A stretch of DNA of 64,000 bases from Bacteroidia bacterium (GCA_905373475.1 CAJPTC010000001.1:124001-188000), one strand, 5' to 3'. Counted from the first letter of the stretch, positions 37,801 to 44,815 are shown. Notes: generated by a model from the sequence alone, not told the origin. Translations and numbers: made by a program.

Positions 37801-38103
37801 TTCACGGTAACAGCAGATGTTGAAGTAAAGGCAGTGTTTGAGAAGAGTACTTCTGTGGAGGATGCAATACTTGCTAATGTGCTTGTAGCGCCCAATCCGT
37901 TTACAATGCAGCTTCGTGTGGTATGCAACGGAGCAACGGGGCGTTACGACCTACTCAATGCACAAAGTATAGTGGTACGCAGTGGTAATATGGCTGGTAA
38001 CGAGGTACTGATTGAAACCACCGATCTTCCCTCAGGCCTCTACCTCTTGCGTCTCACCGCTACGAACGGTGCAACTGAGGTTGTAACGATAGTAAAAGAC
38101 TGA
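28876..38103 (+). CDS. 3075-residue T9SS-exported subtilisin-like (S8) protease
   Basis: Signal peptide MRQICLLVLLLCAGVQLFA, then a propeptide to about residue 225. The S8 domain has its triad at D241 (GIWDGNV), H269 (HGMHTTG) and S444 (GTSMSCPM), with the oxyanion Asn at N372 (FSAGND). Next come a jelly-roll (about 530-640), an Fn3-like unit (about 725-820), CARDB-like segments (about 1015-1110 and 1500-1610), a GEVED-like domain (about 1395-1498), and a LamG-like lectin fold (about 1618-1818). An MBG-like unit (about 2117-2210), a second jelly-roll (about 2436-2602), several YTAGEHG...WSDG repeats between 2293 and 2825, and a type A sorting domain from about 3000 (APNPFTMQLRV...VTIVKD) complete it. 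It is probably a surface-anchored protease with many binding modules. No frameshift is visible. A paralogue begins at 59043. Confidence 0.93.
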   Translation: MRQICLLVLLLCAGVQLFAQEPIRFGDREVYLEANVRSSVRGRKTSSLELGVPVGDKLNVLVQFEATPLALAVLQGRGIELGDYLGSNAYYARIAPGSRPSDFVGMGLRSIVPIRAEWKVVNSLLQHDIPEWAQAGDKLRMTLSWFPTLTGEKVKSLLAAKGIRYTAFSDALHSAEVEATYEQLLALAAEEFIAFLRWIDPPKELQNREGARLSGAATLRIPAMLSGRNLTGRGVRIGIWDGNVLEHVDYGNRTHCEEAEYLVAATQAHGMHTTGTIIGAGLLDERARGMAPEAEIWTWNFNRHSNGKSVALEMLETYEAHQISLTSNSYGYQVSRLCGQEARFNYTYFGYQGIDFLASYIPTLTHVFSAGNDQGACGRPFSHASNYAKNIISVAAVNQYGAMTDFSSFGPLLDGRMFPIISARGEQVYSTVNNQSYRTEDGTSMSCPMVTGHLALLTQRWMQLHGGAVPYNYYLKALVANTARDAGVEGPDYKFGFGILDAEAAVTAMEKSWHALGELPQGGDAKTYTLDVPAGTKELRVMLCWNDPMVNKEYATGECPLVNDLDLVVAQGATKYFPFTLDPKQPTAPAVADKKNGVDNIEQVVIKNPMAGTYTVMVGGTVHQGKKQPYAVVWYFDEQTPTLASPAVGDVYAPDESVYLRAEHLTGNVHVELSTDAGATFRDLGSYPACSSFKLPSDVAPTDKALVRLTDANGVMLRMQGYFTIMPQVQNLVLEDAACSSEGWKLSWDAATGAEKYEILRGNVATGQYEKLAEVIAPTTEYSLSADQITTGRNVYAVRAISATGLAGRRSTGVLSMKPHALALKSADLPYLESFEGWPLHNASVSRGRNLKFEAQEAPAVMGLPKGAQMMIWVASTSAHAWQDPFKNFARNIGALNVCNLDLTGIAKGTELELVAYIYMKKPTMRGGSLLRLLVNDEEQTDTQGRGQIVGDGEEHRVAWDLTRFAGGNISLRFETALRTKNDATILSYYQIIEKTKHPDIGLAWVNDPEIEAKVNMQEENIRFKVRNNSSQELHNVPVTVLVDGTLAYSETLEMLKPFEDRVLTCTHNFASPDAHRYKVEIRVDVEGDLHADNNAASFEVYNIGDVVAMPELTYTEVNNSVASVVPYKSVSVSGVCTFVDGRGALAPYNRDEEAVLQILPSRSNATVQVTFSEYDFAAGDTLAIFTGNVPSDLHVSFKEANAYLTGKTNTPHTFISEADNGGLTFFFMGSNREPAAGWIAEVREVPLVNQWKLSALTLTDVKDENHKQIHAQIENLLPTFFYNVGLMVTLNGSTERVEIPTLVSGANDFVLPQTLDVTAPSRITLACSLAKDGDMSDNRQELTLVNDPIWHDGTIKKERELYIRTIAAKGSNDLTVEASKQLIYKIQHIVPLYATSMNGIEVTLSTNPTQQKLPSQLRLWIDANGNNKLEDSEATIAELIKGQKKYWLDVDLSHIADLKTGKCRARLMLSTAEDYALFKENKEIEWGCVVDFTADVKQGVSPYAYELAVLSVEDLKTGRNLSNATPVRVKLRNNGLAAQERVHIAYQLDENQPVTEELACSLAARGGEAVVEFEQKADLSRTGKHTLKIMLTDKDENEEDNAKLVEVYCIPPKGTDLYSLQFVGNRKEALYLPDVGKAIVGQVDKMTFEGWWKLNETQACEFINGSGLWLASLSGQPEYPDNTLIFMAGENGAFVSEKPVLTPGKWQHIAVSVVQKGFFKVQATPTVYIDGEEIEMKKLGGAEVRFSHLWLNGGLSGNHAMFRLWKKACTQQEIKDNMMKSVRLADGKLPDECVGEYLFTEGNGRVTAYGDERFALILSERNDVWQPLQGVVSGVTIEKQKRAAQFTSADNITVTMPNDFTAFDKVKAQFSLHWLGAKVMQNAQEVTDATELDFSNSEHKLHFSAQKTDLFGTTLSQEFDITLVKELSDACDLLKLSLLKTNNLGLKKDVVVENPDRVIVLEAENESTTTPLDVHHVTLVVNSISEHAKLYNGAAVILPGQAFEVDLSTPVPLRVEAQNGRDAKNYMVRLSMPQSIVWEETQLEYTYTGTPIALTATATSQLPVGYYSLDPNIVTVDAYGNLVTVGVGKTTLVATQEGSHLYKPAESKQREVIVTPANLIIKVANITMAQGDTLPEFDFTYEVLQFPETEHLVEHPYEIRKADGSVWSTEMLPLAVGSYTIAPKGYSAPYEAGNYRITCESGTLTVTAPQKAQEVTFLAKDESNAALRDVLLRWTGMQPTLTPSDGTVKVYLRPGQYHVLATKAGYKRAEQSFVVDSTAMRVELQLLKEVHTLTYTAGEHGMLQGNLQQKVADGQDGTMVIAVANGLQYRFKQWSDGSKMAARIDRNVRDNVAVSAEFETYHYTLTYEMGEGGEWVAGESSQSVVPGEDGTPVTVKEKAGYMFTGWSDGIPDRERTDRNVLKDVKVKALFVKARMLTWSENFELGTTALQNWTFGVHEKGQGWQLRPMNELKELASPSGNVLVIAPLYETGYNYYEHCWVATPWLSLEDRDASAEVVLSYVRYYKKSTNTWAMVEYSFEDGVWHVGKTISAGTSATPETFKLDAATLATHKYIRYRWYFSNQESLSAYLALDDIVVKFDPEPTATNPTLRYFAGEHGGVKKAGAMTGVPYLEFVGTGTDADEVTAVANEGYQFEKWSDGNLQATRKDATAVTVEALFIEQAKQTYVVQYLAGANGTLLGLPYQEVEVGKSSAAVTAVASEGYEFKAWDDGKSEATRSDIVTESKTFTALFTQYFTLSYTAGEHGRIEGVQSQKVEKGANGTVVTAIADAGYRFVQWSDGMTEATRTDTNVTEDKTYTASFEKIQAPKPEPKTYAVTLTVEGEGELSIAGYTKEQLAKVAENTELTVVATPKDAEWELATLTAGGENILATSKFTVKASVEVKAVFAKKSAPQPQTFAVTFTKEGEGTLIITGIEADKLNAVPAGTELTAVATPKTGWKLKSLTAGTQDITADGKFTVTADVEVKAVFEKSTSVEDAILANVLVAPNPFTMQLRVVCNGATGRYDLLNAQSIVVRSGNMAGNEVLIETTDLPSGLYLLRLTATNGATEVVTIVKD

Positions 38104-38157
38104 TAATTAAGCTTGTAATGGCGAACATTGATTCGCCCTAAATACGAGACGCATACG

Positions 38158-38238
38158 GACACCGCCCGTGAACTGCACCCCAAAAGTTTTTTGTCCAACT
38201 TTTGGGGTCACTTCAAGTTGGGTGGTGTCTTTTTTTTT
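38158..38238 (+). terminator. Terminator with a nested hairpin repeat
   Basis: The outer stem is GACACCGCCC (38158-38167) with GGGTGGTGTC (38220-38229), followed by nine T. Inside it lies the complete 47-bp hairpin repeat. It probably ends transcription of the protease gene, whose stop is 55 bp upstream. Confidence 0.8.
38169..38215. repeat. 47-bp hairpin repeat, copy 2
   Basis: Left arm TGAACTGCACCCCAAAAGTT (38169-38188), right arm from 38197 (AACTTTTGGGGTCACTTCA). The arms match well except for the outer end of the right arm. It is the same family and orientation as 15537-15583. Confidence 0.75.
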
Positions 38239-38250
38239 GCGTTTATTTAT

Positions 38251-38280
38251 GTCGTTGTAGGGTGTGTTTCCTGCAACGCC
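38251..38280. repeat. Degenerate copy of the GGGCGTTGCC...GCAACGCC repeat
   Basis: GTCGTTGTAGGGTG...CTGCAACGCC resembles 54203-54230 (GTCGTCGTAAGGGCG...CTGCAACGCC) and 58862-58891. It shows that the repeat family around the restriction gene is also present elsewhere. The rest of the gap 38281-38463 shows only the promoter box listed separately. Confidence 0.5.
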
Positions 38281-38428
38281 AGTTATCATCTGGTGCTTCA
38301 CGCGGACGACAGTTTAGGGCACAACCTCGTAGAGGAGAGAATTCCAACTCCTATAGGCTTCTGTGTGAACAGAATGTTTAATTCTGAAGTTTTTCTTCAA
38401 AACTAAACATGTTCTTAACAACAAACAC

Positions 38429-38436
38429 TATCTTTG
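38429..38436 (+). promoter_or_regulatory. Putative -7 box of the RloAB operon
   Basis: TATCTTTG matches TAnnTTTG exactly, 28 bp before the ATG at 38464. No matching TTTG lies 19 bp upstream. Confidence 0.45.
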
Positions 38437-38463
38437 TTCTACAGGTAGGTAATAGATCTAGTC

Positions 38464-39732
38464 ATGTTGCTTGAATTCACCGTTGGTAATTATCGCTCTT
38501 TCTTTGATAAGAAAACGCTTTCAATGAAAGCACAAAAGATTAGCGAGCCCGGCAATGACAATGTCGTTGTAGAAAATTCGTATCGCGTATTGAAAACGTT
38601 AGCCATTTATGGTGCTAATTCTAGTGGGAAATCTAATCTGGTCAGAGCTCTGAACACTATGATTGCCTGCGTATTGTCTTCCGTAAAGCTCAATGATGGC
38701 GATTCGTTGCTGTATGACCCGTTTTTGCTTTTGCAAGGAAATCAAGCTCCCACATTTTTTGAAATTGTTTTTATGCTTGATAACTCCTGTTATCGTTATG
38801 GCTTCTGTTATTCCCATTTTAATATCGAAGAGGAGTGGCTCTTCGTAAAAGGAACGCCACGCTCAAAGGAATCACCCTTGTACATTAGAAATAACGATGG
38901 CATTGCTATTAACGAGAAATTGTTTGCTGAAGGAGAGGGTGGAGAAAAAATATTAAACGACAATCGCCTCTTTCTCTCCTTATGCGCCCAATTAGGAGGT
39001 TCGGTCTCCAAAAAAGTGCTTTCATGGTTTCAGAGTAAGATTAGCGTAATCTCGGGCATCAACAATCAGAATTACAGAACATTCTCTGAGCTACAATTCC
39101 ACAAAAAAACGGATATAAGTATTAAGGCTCTTGATTTCTTGAAGAAGCTTCAGTTGGGCTTTGTGCGTCTGGAGACTAAAGAGGAAAATCTTACGTTTCC
39201 CGACGACTTTCCAGATGAATTGAAAGCCAAGCTGTCTAAAGAACTAGAGGGGAAGAAACAACTTAATTTAAACTCCATTCATCATGTTTATAGTAGGCAG
39301 GGAATTGAGAAAGGAGTACAGGATTTTTCTTTCTATGAGCGAGAATCATCGGGAACTATCAAACTATTTGACTTGGCAGGTCCCTTGTTTGAGACTTTGG
39401 ATAGTGGTTCGGTGCTTGTGATTGATGAGTTAGATGCAAAGATGCACCCTCTGATCTCACAGCATATTATTGACTTGTTCAACGATATTGCAACAAACCC
39501 CAATCATGCCCAATTGATATTTACTACACACGATACGCATCTGCTTTCCACAAAAAATATGAGGCGCGATCAGATCTGGTTCACAGAAAAAAATGCTGCC
39601 GAACAAACCGATTTGTATTGTCTTACTGATATTGTGTTGCCAGATGGTACAAAACCACGGAACAATGCCAATTATGAGAGAAATTATATAGCAGGGCGCT
39701 ATGGGGCAATTCCTTTTATATTGAACGAATAA
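38464..39732 (+). CDS. RloA/AbiLi-type AAA ATPase
   Basis: 422 residues of the ABC-like AAA_15/AAA_21 ATPases. The N-terminus LEFTVGNYRSFFDKKTLSM is the usual lead strand. Walker A is IYGANSSGKSNLVRAL, the signature-like ESSGTIKLFDLAG precedes Walker B in SVLVIDELDAKMHP, and TTHDTHLLS carries the switch histidine. Ten bases downstream lies a RloB gene, so this is the two-gene RloAB/AbiL arrangement in which the ATPase is thought to sense infection and license the partner effector. Base composition appears more AT-rich than the neighbouring protease gene, compatible with transfer. A stand-alone OLD-like role is less likely given the partner. Confidence 0.88.
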   Translation: MLLEFTVGNYRSFFDKKTLSMKAQKISEPGNDNVVVENSYRVLKTLAIYGANSSGKSNLVRALNTMIACVLSSVKLNDGDSLLYDPFLLLQGNQAPTFFEIVFMLDNSCYRYGFCYSHFNIEEEWLFVKGTPRSKESPLYIRNNDGIAINEKLFAEGEGGEKILNDNRLFLSLCAQLGGSVSKKVLSWFQSKISVISGINNQNYRTFSELQFHKKTDISIKALDFLKKLQLGFVRLETKEENLTFPDDFPDELKAKLSKELEGKKQLNLNSIHHVYSRQGIEKGVQDFSFYERESSGTIKLFDLAGPLFETLDSGSVLVIDELDAKMHPLISQHIIDLFNDIATNPNHAQLIFTTHDTHLLSTKNMRRDQIWFTEKNAAEQTDLYCLTDIVLPDGTKPRNNANYERNYIAGRYGAIPFILNE

Positions 39733-39742
39733 AGGTTTTACC

Positions 39743-40450
39743 ATGCCCGCTAACAGAATTAAACTAGAGCCTGCCCTTATACGTCGATATGCGCGTAAGG
39801 AGAAGCGACGCAAGCCTCGTAATATTGTTGTCAGAATTTTAATCGTCTGCGAAGGAGAAAAAACAGAGCCAAACTATTTCAATGCATTTAGGGAAATAAA
39901 CCAAGGTACTACAATTATAGAAGTAGAAGGGTGTGGTATGAACACCAGCAGTGTAGTAAAAAAGGCAATAGAGTTGTCAGAAGGCTCAGAACAAGAATAT
40001 GACAGAGTATGGGCTGTGTTTGATAAGGATTCGTTCTTTTCCCAGAGATTTAATGAAGCTATTGCAAAGGCCTTGCAGGCTGGAATAGATTGTGCATGGA
40101 GCAATGAAGCTTTTGAACTATGGTTTCTATATCATTTCCAATATGTAGATACAGAGATGCATCGAACACAATATGCAGATGCCATTTCAAAGGCGGTCAA
40201 TAAATCGGGGAAATACAAAGGGAAAATACCCTACCAATATCAGAAAAATGCATCCGACAACTATCGTATTATGACGGAATGTGGTTCGCAGGAGGATGCT
40301 CTTAGGAATGCGGAGCGAGCTACTGCGAACTTCTCCGATGAGAATTATGCGGCACACAATCCGTGTACAATGGTATACAAGTTGGTAAGACAGCTTATAG
40401 GAAAGGATGAAGAGCTTTTGGAGGAGCTCAAAAAGAAAATAGACGAATAG
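39743..40450 (+). CDS. RloB/AbiLii-like Toprim-type effector
   Basis: 235 residues. A basic N-terminus (ARKEKRRKPRN) precedes a Toprim-like core: ILIVCEGEKTEPNYFNAF with the key glutamate, then YDRVWAVFDKDSF with the acidic DxD-like pair, and the conserved NEAFELWFLYHF of the RloB family. Toprim folds here suggest metal-dependent nuclease or related activity, possibly acting on RNA or DNA during abortive infection. It is cotranscribed with the ATPase at 38464. The family assignment is firm; the target is unknown. Confidence 0.88.
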   Translation: MPANRIKLEPALIRRYARKEKRRKPRNIVVRILIVCEGEKTEPNYFNAFREINQGTTIIEVEGCGMNTSSVVKKAIELSEGSEQEYDRVWAVFDKDSFFSQRFNEAIAKALQAGIDCAWSNEAFELWFLYHFQYVDTEMHRTQYADAISKAVNKSGKYKGKIPYQYQKNASDNYRIMTECGSQEDALRNAERATANFSDENYAAHNPCTMVYKLVRQLIGKDEELLEELKKKIDE

Positions 40451-40519
40451 AAGGTATAGGGCAAGGATAAGTATGAGTTGTGTTAAAAATGCATCCCCTC
40501 TCCCTTGTCTAGTATATTT

Positions 40520-41053
40520 CTACCACGCACCTCGTAGCCACTCCCAAAGTAAGATGCCTGCAGCTGTTGCCACGTTGAGCGAATGCTTCGTGCCACATTG
40601 CGGAATTTCTACACAAAGATCTGCCGCGCTGGCTACCGACTGCGTTACCCCTTCTACTTCATTGCCTACTACAAGTACCCATTTCTCGGTTATATTACGT
40701 GCCACTTGGTGGAGCAGCACGCTCCCTTCACACTGTTCTAAAACGAGGATTTTGTAGCCCTGTGCGCGAAAATGCGTTAACGCTTCTTCGGCGGACGCAA
40801 AATAGTGCCACGCAACGCTGTCTTCAGCCCCGAGGGCGGCATTGTGGAGTTCGCGATGCGGCGGGCAGCCTGTGATACCACACAGCGCCAAACTTTCTAT
40901 ACCAAAAGCATCTGCCGTGCGGAACATTGCCCCCACATTCTGAAGGCTTCGCACGTTATCGAGCATCAGTACAACAGGGTGCTTGGCTTGCTGACGAAAC
41001 GTATCAATATCTACCCGATTGAGTTCGGGCATGGAAAGCTTACGATGGCGCAT
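40520..41053 (-). CDS. TrmH/SpoU family RNA 2'-O-methyltransferase
   Basis: 177 residues with the SPOUT knot motifs: 1 in LDNVRSLQNVGAMFRTADAF, 2 in VLVVGNEVEGV, 3 in VEIPQCGTKHSLNVATAAGI. There is no N-terminal L30e-like RNA-binding domain, so it is the minimal TrmH/TrmL-like size. It would methylate ribose 2'-OH in tRNA or rRNA with SAM; the target nucleotide cannot be told. It lies convergent with RloB and is followed by nothing in the same direction. Confidence 0.9.
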   Translation of the reverse strand: MRHRKLSMPELNRVDIDTFRQQAKHPVVLMLDNVRSLQNVGAMFRTADAFGIESLALCGITGCPPHRELHNAALGAEDSVAWHYFASAEEALTHFRAQGYKILVLEQCEGSVLLHQVARNITEKWVLVVGNEVEGVTQSVASAADLCVEIPQCGTKHSLNVATAAGILLWEWLRGAW

Positions 41054-41115
41054 AACTCTAGATCACTAACCTAATTTGCGTTACACAAATGCATACAAGA
41101 GCTAAAATTCTTCTC

Positions 41116-41760
41116 TTATTTACTGTAACCGACGGGGTTGTTCAGGAGCGGGAATTGGTTATCTACGAGTCCTAAAAGTTGTTCTATTGCATCATTATCC
41201 ATCGTGGCGCGTGTTACAGTAGATAGCCCATACGCAGCACAAAATAGATTGATGTTCTGACTAACAATTCCTGCATCTGCTGCCCCCATAAGGAAAGAAC
41301 TATCTTCGATTTTATCGTACATATTTAAGTTTACTACTAACAGTAGCGTAACGGGAGCTGTCAGTACAAAATCTTGTCCTTTTGCTATCAGCTTACGATG
41401 GTCGCCCTTAGTAACCGTTTTTAACGAATGCGTTTTGTGATCGTAAAGGCAAACGCGATCTGCGAAAAACGCATATACGCTCACTTCTTGTTTGTTGCGA
41501 GCAGTCGGATTTGTGCGCTTTCCGTTTTCAGCCCGATTTATACCGCATGCCGCCCAAAGGAGATTTGATAGATCCTGATCCGAGAGCTGTTTGTTCGCAA
41601 ACGTACGTTCAGATTTCCTGTTCCACAGAGCTTCCATCAACGAACTACCACCTTTCTTATCGGGGGCTGGCAATTTTTTATCCTGCGCAGAACTCACTAG
41701 AGTTGTAGAAATGATAGCCGTTAGAAGCAGTAGCACCTTTAGTTTTTTGATGATTCGCAT
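41116..41760 (-). CDS. Exported nitroreductase-family protein (SagB-like)
   Basis: 214 residues. A cleavable signal peptide (MRIIKKLKVLLLLTAIISTTLVSSAQ) precedes the flavin fold: LMEALWNRKSERTFANKQL is the FMN-phosphate segment, LSNLLWAACGINR the next helix, and SFLMGAADAGIVSQNINLFCAAYGL the core dimer helix. Family members reduce nitro groups or quinones or, in the SagB branch, oxidise azolines. An export signal is unusual for such a flavoenzyme, although some Bacteroidota nitroreductases carry one. Monocistronic in appearance. The substrate is unknown. Confidence 0.82.
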   Translation of the reverse strand: MRIIKKLKVLLLLTAIISTTLVSSAQDKKLPAPDKKGGSSLMEALWNRKSERTFANKQLSDQDLSNLLWAACGINRAENGKRTNPTARNKQEVSVYAFFADRVCLYDHKTHSLKTVTKGDHRKLIAKGQDFVLTAPVTLLLVVNLNMYDKIEDSSFLMGAADAGIVSQNINLFCAAYGLSTVTRATMDNDAIEQLLGLVDNQFPLLNNPVGYSK

Positions 41761-41932
41761 ACTTAGTAGTTTTATGATTTTTGGAAAAAAACGTAGTTTG
41801 CTCGAGCTTATTACACGAGGTTATAACAACGCATATTGATACAAAACAAAAATGTAAAGCATATAGAAGCTTGTGCTCTATTAAACAATAAGCAACATTG
41901 ACAGGCTTACAAAATAAGCACCTCAGAATGTG

Positions 41933-41940
41933 TACTTTTG
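41933..41940 (+). promoter_or_regulatory. Putative -7 box of rlmN
   Basis: TACTTTTG matches TAnnTTTG exactly, 70 bp before the rlmN start. The -33 position does not carry TTTG, so support is moderate. Confidence 0.4.
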
Positions 41941-42010
41941 TCACACAAACGAAGTAGCACAAAATCGCTACCACCTACGGTAAAATTTATTCTAATTCCT
42001 TCATACAAAA

Positions 42011-43042
42011 ATGGCGCAAGAAAATCTCCCGCTACTGGGTAGAAACTATGCCGAATTTCAGGCGTTGGTTGCTACAGAGCACTATCCGCGCTTTACGGCA
42101 AAACAGTTGTGCGACTGGTTGTACAAGAAACATGTCGCGACCTTCGATGCCATGACGAATCTCTCAAAAACCCTTCGTGCGGATCTCAACGAAAATTATG
42201 CCTTAGGACGCTCAGCCCCGTTGGAGGTGCGAACCTCGCGCGATGGAACGCGTAAGTACCTTTTTGCGGCCAACGAGGGGCGTACTGTAGAAACAGCCAT
42301 GATACCCGATGCAGACCGCCGAACGCTTTGCGTTTCTAGCCAAGTGGGGTGTAGGATGCATTGCCAGTTCTGTGCTACAGGGCAACAACCGTGGGGTGGC
42401 AACTTGTCGGCGGCGCAAATACTCAATCAGATACTGAGTGTGGACGAGTGCGATGAACTCTCCAACCTCGTTTTTATGGGCATGGGCGAACCCCTTGATA
42501 ATACAGACGAATTACTGCGCACGTTACAAGTACTCACGACCGAATGGGGGTTAGCGATGAGTCCGCGGCGCATTACGGTTTCAACAGTAGGGGTACGTAA
42601 AGGTTTAGAGCGCTTTTTGAAGGAGAGTGAGGCGCATCTTGCTGTTAGCTTACATACCCCATTTGAAGACGAACGCCGCGAGCTCATGCCCGCTAGTGGC
42701 GGACTCTCCCTAAAGGATCTTTTCGCGCTACTCCGCACAGTAAACTGGCGAGGGCAACGTAAACTCTCCTTCGAATACGTGGTATTAGCTGGTGTAAACG
42801 ATTCGGCGCGCCACGTAGAGGAGCTCATAAGAATTTTGCGCCCCATTCCCTGTTTGGTAAACCTGATAAGTTATCATCCGCATGACGGAGCTGAGTTTTC
42901 ACGCCCAAAGGATATGGTGCTTGTGCGTATGCGCGATCGCCTGAACAATTCGGGAGTACATACCACTATTCGCGCTTCGCGGGGTATGGACATCGATGCT
43001 GCTTGCGGCTTGCTTAGTACCACTTATGCGCAACGCTCTTAG
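42011..43042 (+). CDS. rlmN: Dual-specificity 23S rRNA/tRNA adenine-C2 methyltransferase
   Basis: 343 residues. The radical SAM cluster is CRMHCQFC (C114, C118, C121) in SSQVGCRMHCQFCATG. The family blocks VFMGMGEPLDN, RRITVSTVGV, LAVSLHTPFEDERRELMP and LSFEYVVLAGVND are present, as is the C-terminal cysteine in DIDAACGLL that carries the methyl group. It methylates A2503 of 23S rRNA and A37 of some tRNAs. The same chemistry in Cfr gives drug resistance, but the housekeeping motifs point to RlmN. The gene stands alone. Confidence 0.95.
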   Translation: MAQENLPLLGRNYAEFQALVATEHYPRFTAKQLCDWLYKKHVATFDAMTNLSKTLRADLNENYALGRSAPLEVRTSRDGTRKYLFAANEGRTVETAMIPDADRRTLCVSSQVGCRMHCQFCATGQQPWGGNLSAAQILNQILSVDECDELSNLVFMGMGEPLDNTDELLRTLQVLTTEWGLAMSPRRITVSTVGVRKGLERFLKESEAHLAVSLHTPFEDERRELMPASGGLSLKDLFALLRTVNWRGQRKLSFEYVVLAGVNDSARHVEELIRILRPIPCLVNLISYHPHDGAEFSRPKDMVLVRMRDRLNNSGVHTTIRASRGMDIDAACGLLSTTYAQRS

Positions 43043-43465
43043 GGAGCTGTGTAGGGTGCGTATGTTTGCGTATCAGACGTAGCACTAATAAAAATGCCAG
43101 ATCTTGACGAATACATCCGTAAGAAGAGCCTGACAAAAGGGAAAGAGGATCGCTTGTAGACCTTTGTCTATCTGAAAGATACAGCTTTATCTGCAAAGAG
43201 AATACATGAACAATTGTTCTATTTGTGGTCTTGGTTCTTTCGCGCAATGTGTGCAAAGAGATCGATATGAGCTTTTTAATTTTGTTCTTCAGGAACTTCC
43301 TATTGGGTGCATATAACGAGTTGGAAAATCGGGAGCTGATTGTAAATCCCTCGCTAGAATAACTAGGACAAGTAACCGACAAGCTTCCGACATGTTCTCC
43401 CTCCAACACGAGCATTGAGACAAGTAGCGACGGAACAACAACTTTATGTTGTGGGTATTGTTTTT
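43043..43465. other. Intergenic region without recognisable feature
   Basis: The 423 bp between the convergent rlmN and MATE genes contain no convincing gene, promoter or terminator by eye. A minus-strand reading frame continues through it into the MATE gene in another frame, but its protein has no recognisable domain and its codon use is unlike the neighbours. Confidence 0.5.
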
Positions 43466-44815
43466 TTACCGCGATGTCCATCCGTACTTCTTGCTGCGTT
43501 TCAAGCAGGTAAAAGCAATAATGCAAACAAGCACTGAGAAGACCGACCCCAAGGTGGGTGCGAACCCCATAGGGTAGAGCGTCGTGGGATACCAAATAGA
43601 CGCGATATATGAAATGGGGACTCGGATTAGTACGATCGATAGGAAGTTATGCCCAAAAGAGAGAATCGAGAGCCCCATGGCCGTAAAGAAGCCACTAAAA
43701 CAGAAATGAACTCCTGCAAACACACAGTCCCACACAAAGCCTCGCAAATATTCTGACCCTGAGCTAATAACAGCCACGTCGCTCGTAAACAGCGCAACGA
43801 TATGCTGCGGGAAAAACTGCAAGGTGAGCGCCACGACAAGGCTGACCGAGGTGGAAATGAAAATGGAGTACCAGAGTGTAATGCGTGCCCGAAGCGGACG
43901 CTCTGCGCCCAAATTTTGCGCTACGATGGTTGAAACACTTGCTAACATGGCGGAAGGTATGATGAAGAGGAGACCTATAAACTTCTCTACAATACCCACA
44001 GCGGCAGAATCCGTCATACCTCGATGGTTGGCAATAATCATGATGGCTATAAAGGAAAGCTGAATAAAACCTTCTTGCAGTGAAATAGGAAGACCCACTT
44101 TAAGCAGGCTGCCCAATACACTGCGCTTAAATCGCAAATCTATGAGTCGTAGTCGTGCGACAATTTGGTGTTTGCGAATTGACCACCAAGCGGCTACAAC
44201 ACTCGCAAGCTGCGATGCCATTGTTCCTAAAGCAGCACCTGCTGCCCCTAAGTGCATGTAACCGATGAAGACAATATCTAAGATGATATTGGTTACACAG
44301 GCAATGGCGATGAAGTAAAGAGGGCGTTTTGAGTCTCCGAGACCGCGATAGATAGAGGATATAACGTCGTAGCCCAATATGAACGGAATACCGATGAAGC
44401 AGAGGGTCAGATAGGTAATCGTTTCACCAACAGCCTCCGAGGGGACATCTAGCCAGCGGACGAGGTCGGTGCGTAGGAAGAGCAGTATTGCGGCTAAAAC
44501 TACCGAGAGTACCAGAAAGAGAGAAATGGTATTCCCTATAATTTCTCCCGCCGAATTAAGTTTTTGCGAACCCACCGCGCGTGCTATAAGTACGGTAGTA
44601 CCTACCGTGAGACCTAGTAGCACCACGGCGATCATATTCATAACCTGTGCTCCGTTAGAAACGGCAGTGATGGTGTCTACACCGCAGTACTGTCCGATGA
44701 TGAGCATGTCTGCCATCCCGTAAAGGATTTGCAAAAACATGGCAAGCATATACGGGAGTGCGAATGAAATGATGTTGCGTAGCGCATTCCCCCGTGTCAA
44801 ATCTCTATTTTGCAT
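43466..44815 (-). CDS. MATE family multidrug/cation antiporter
   Basis: 449 residues with twelve hydrophobic segments in two similar halves. The N-terminal half starts LTRGNALRNIISFALPYML and MADMLIIGQYCGVDTITAVSNGAQ, the typical MATE opening; the second half starts near SLLKVGLPISLQEGF. It would export drugs or small organic cations in exchange for sodium or protons across the inner membrane. It resembles the NorM/DinF-like group common in gut and oral anaerobes. The start agrees with the family. No regulator lies beside it. Confidence 0.92.
   Translation of the reverse strand: MQNRDLTRGNALRNIISFALPYMLAMFLQILYGMADMLIIGQYCGVDTITAVSNGAQVMNMIAVVLLGLTVGTTVLIARAVGSQKLNSAGEIIGNTISLFLVLSVVLAAILLFLRTDLVRWLDVPSEAVGETITYLTLCFIGIPFILGYDVISSIYRGLGDSKRPLYFIAIACVTNIILDIVFIGYMHLGAAGAALGTMASQLASVVAAWWSIRKHQIVARLRLIDLRFKRSVLGSLLKVGLPISLQEGFIQLSFIAIMIIANHRGMTDSAAVGIVEKFIGLLFIIPSAMLASVSTIVAQNLGAERPLRARITLWYSIFISTSVSLVVALTLQFFPQHIVALFTSDVAVISSGSEYLRGFVWDCVFAGVHFCFSGFFTAMGLSILSFGHNFLSIVLIRVPISYIASIWYPTTLYPMGFAPTLGSVFSVLVCIIAFTCLKRSKKYGWTSR

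Noticed and set aside
38464..40450. PARIS (AriA/AriB) defence system
   Set aside because: The second gene shows the RloB-type NEAFELWF and CEGEKTEPNYF blocks, so RloAB/AbiL fits better than a DUF4435 partner.
43014..43595. 194-codon minus-strand frame between rlmN and MATE
   Set aside because: No recognisable domain, overlaps both neighbours, and lacks a ribosome-binding site; treated as chance.
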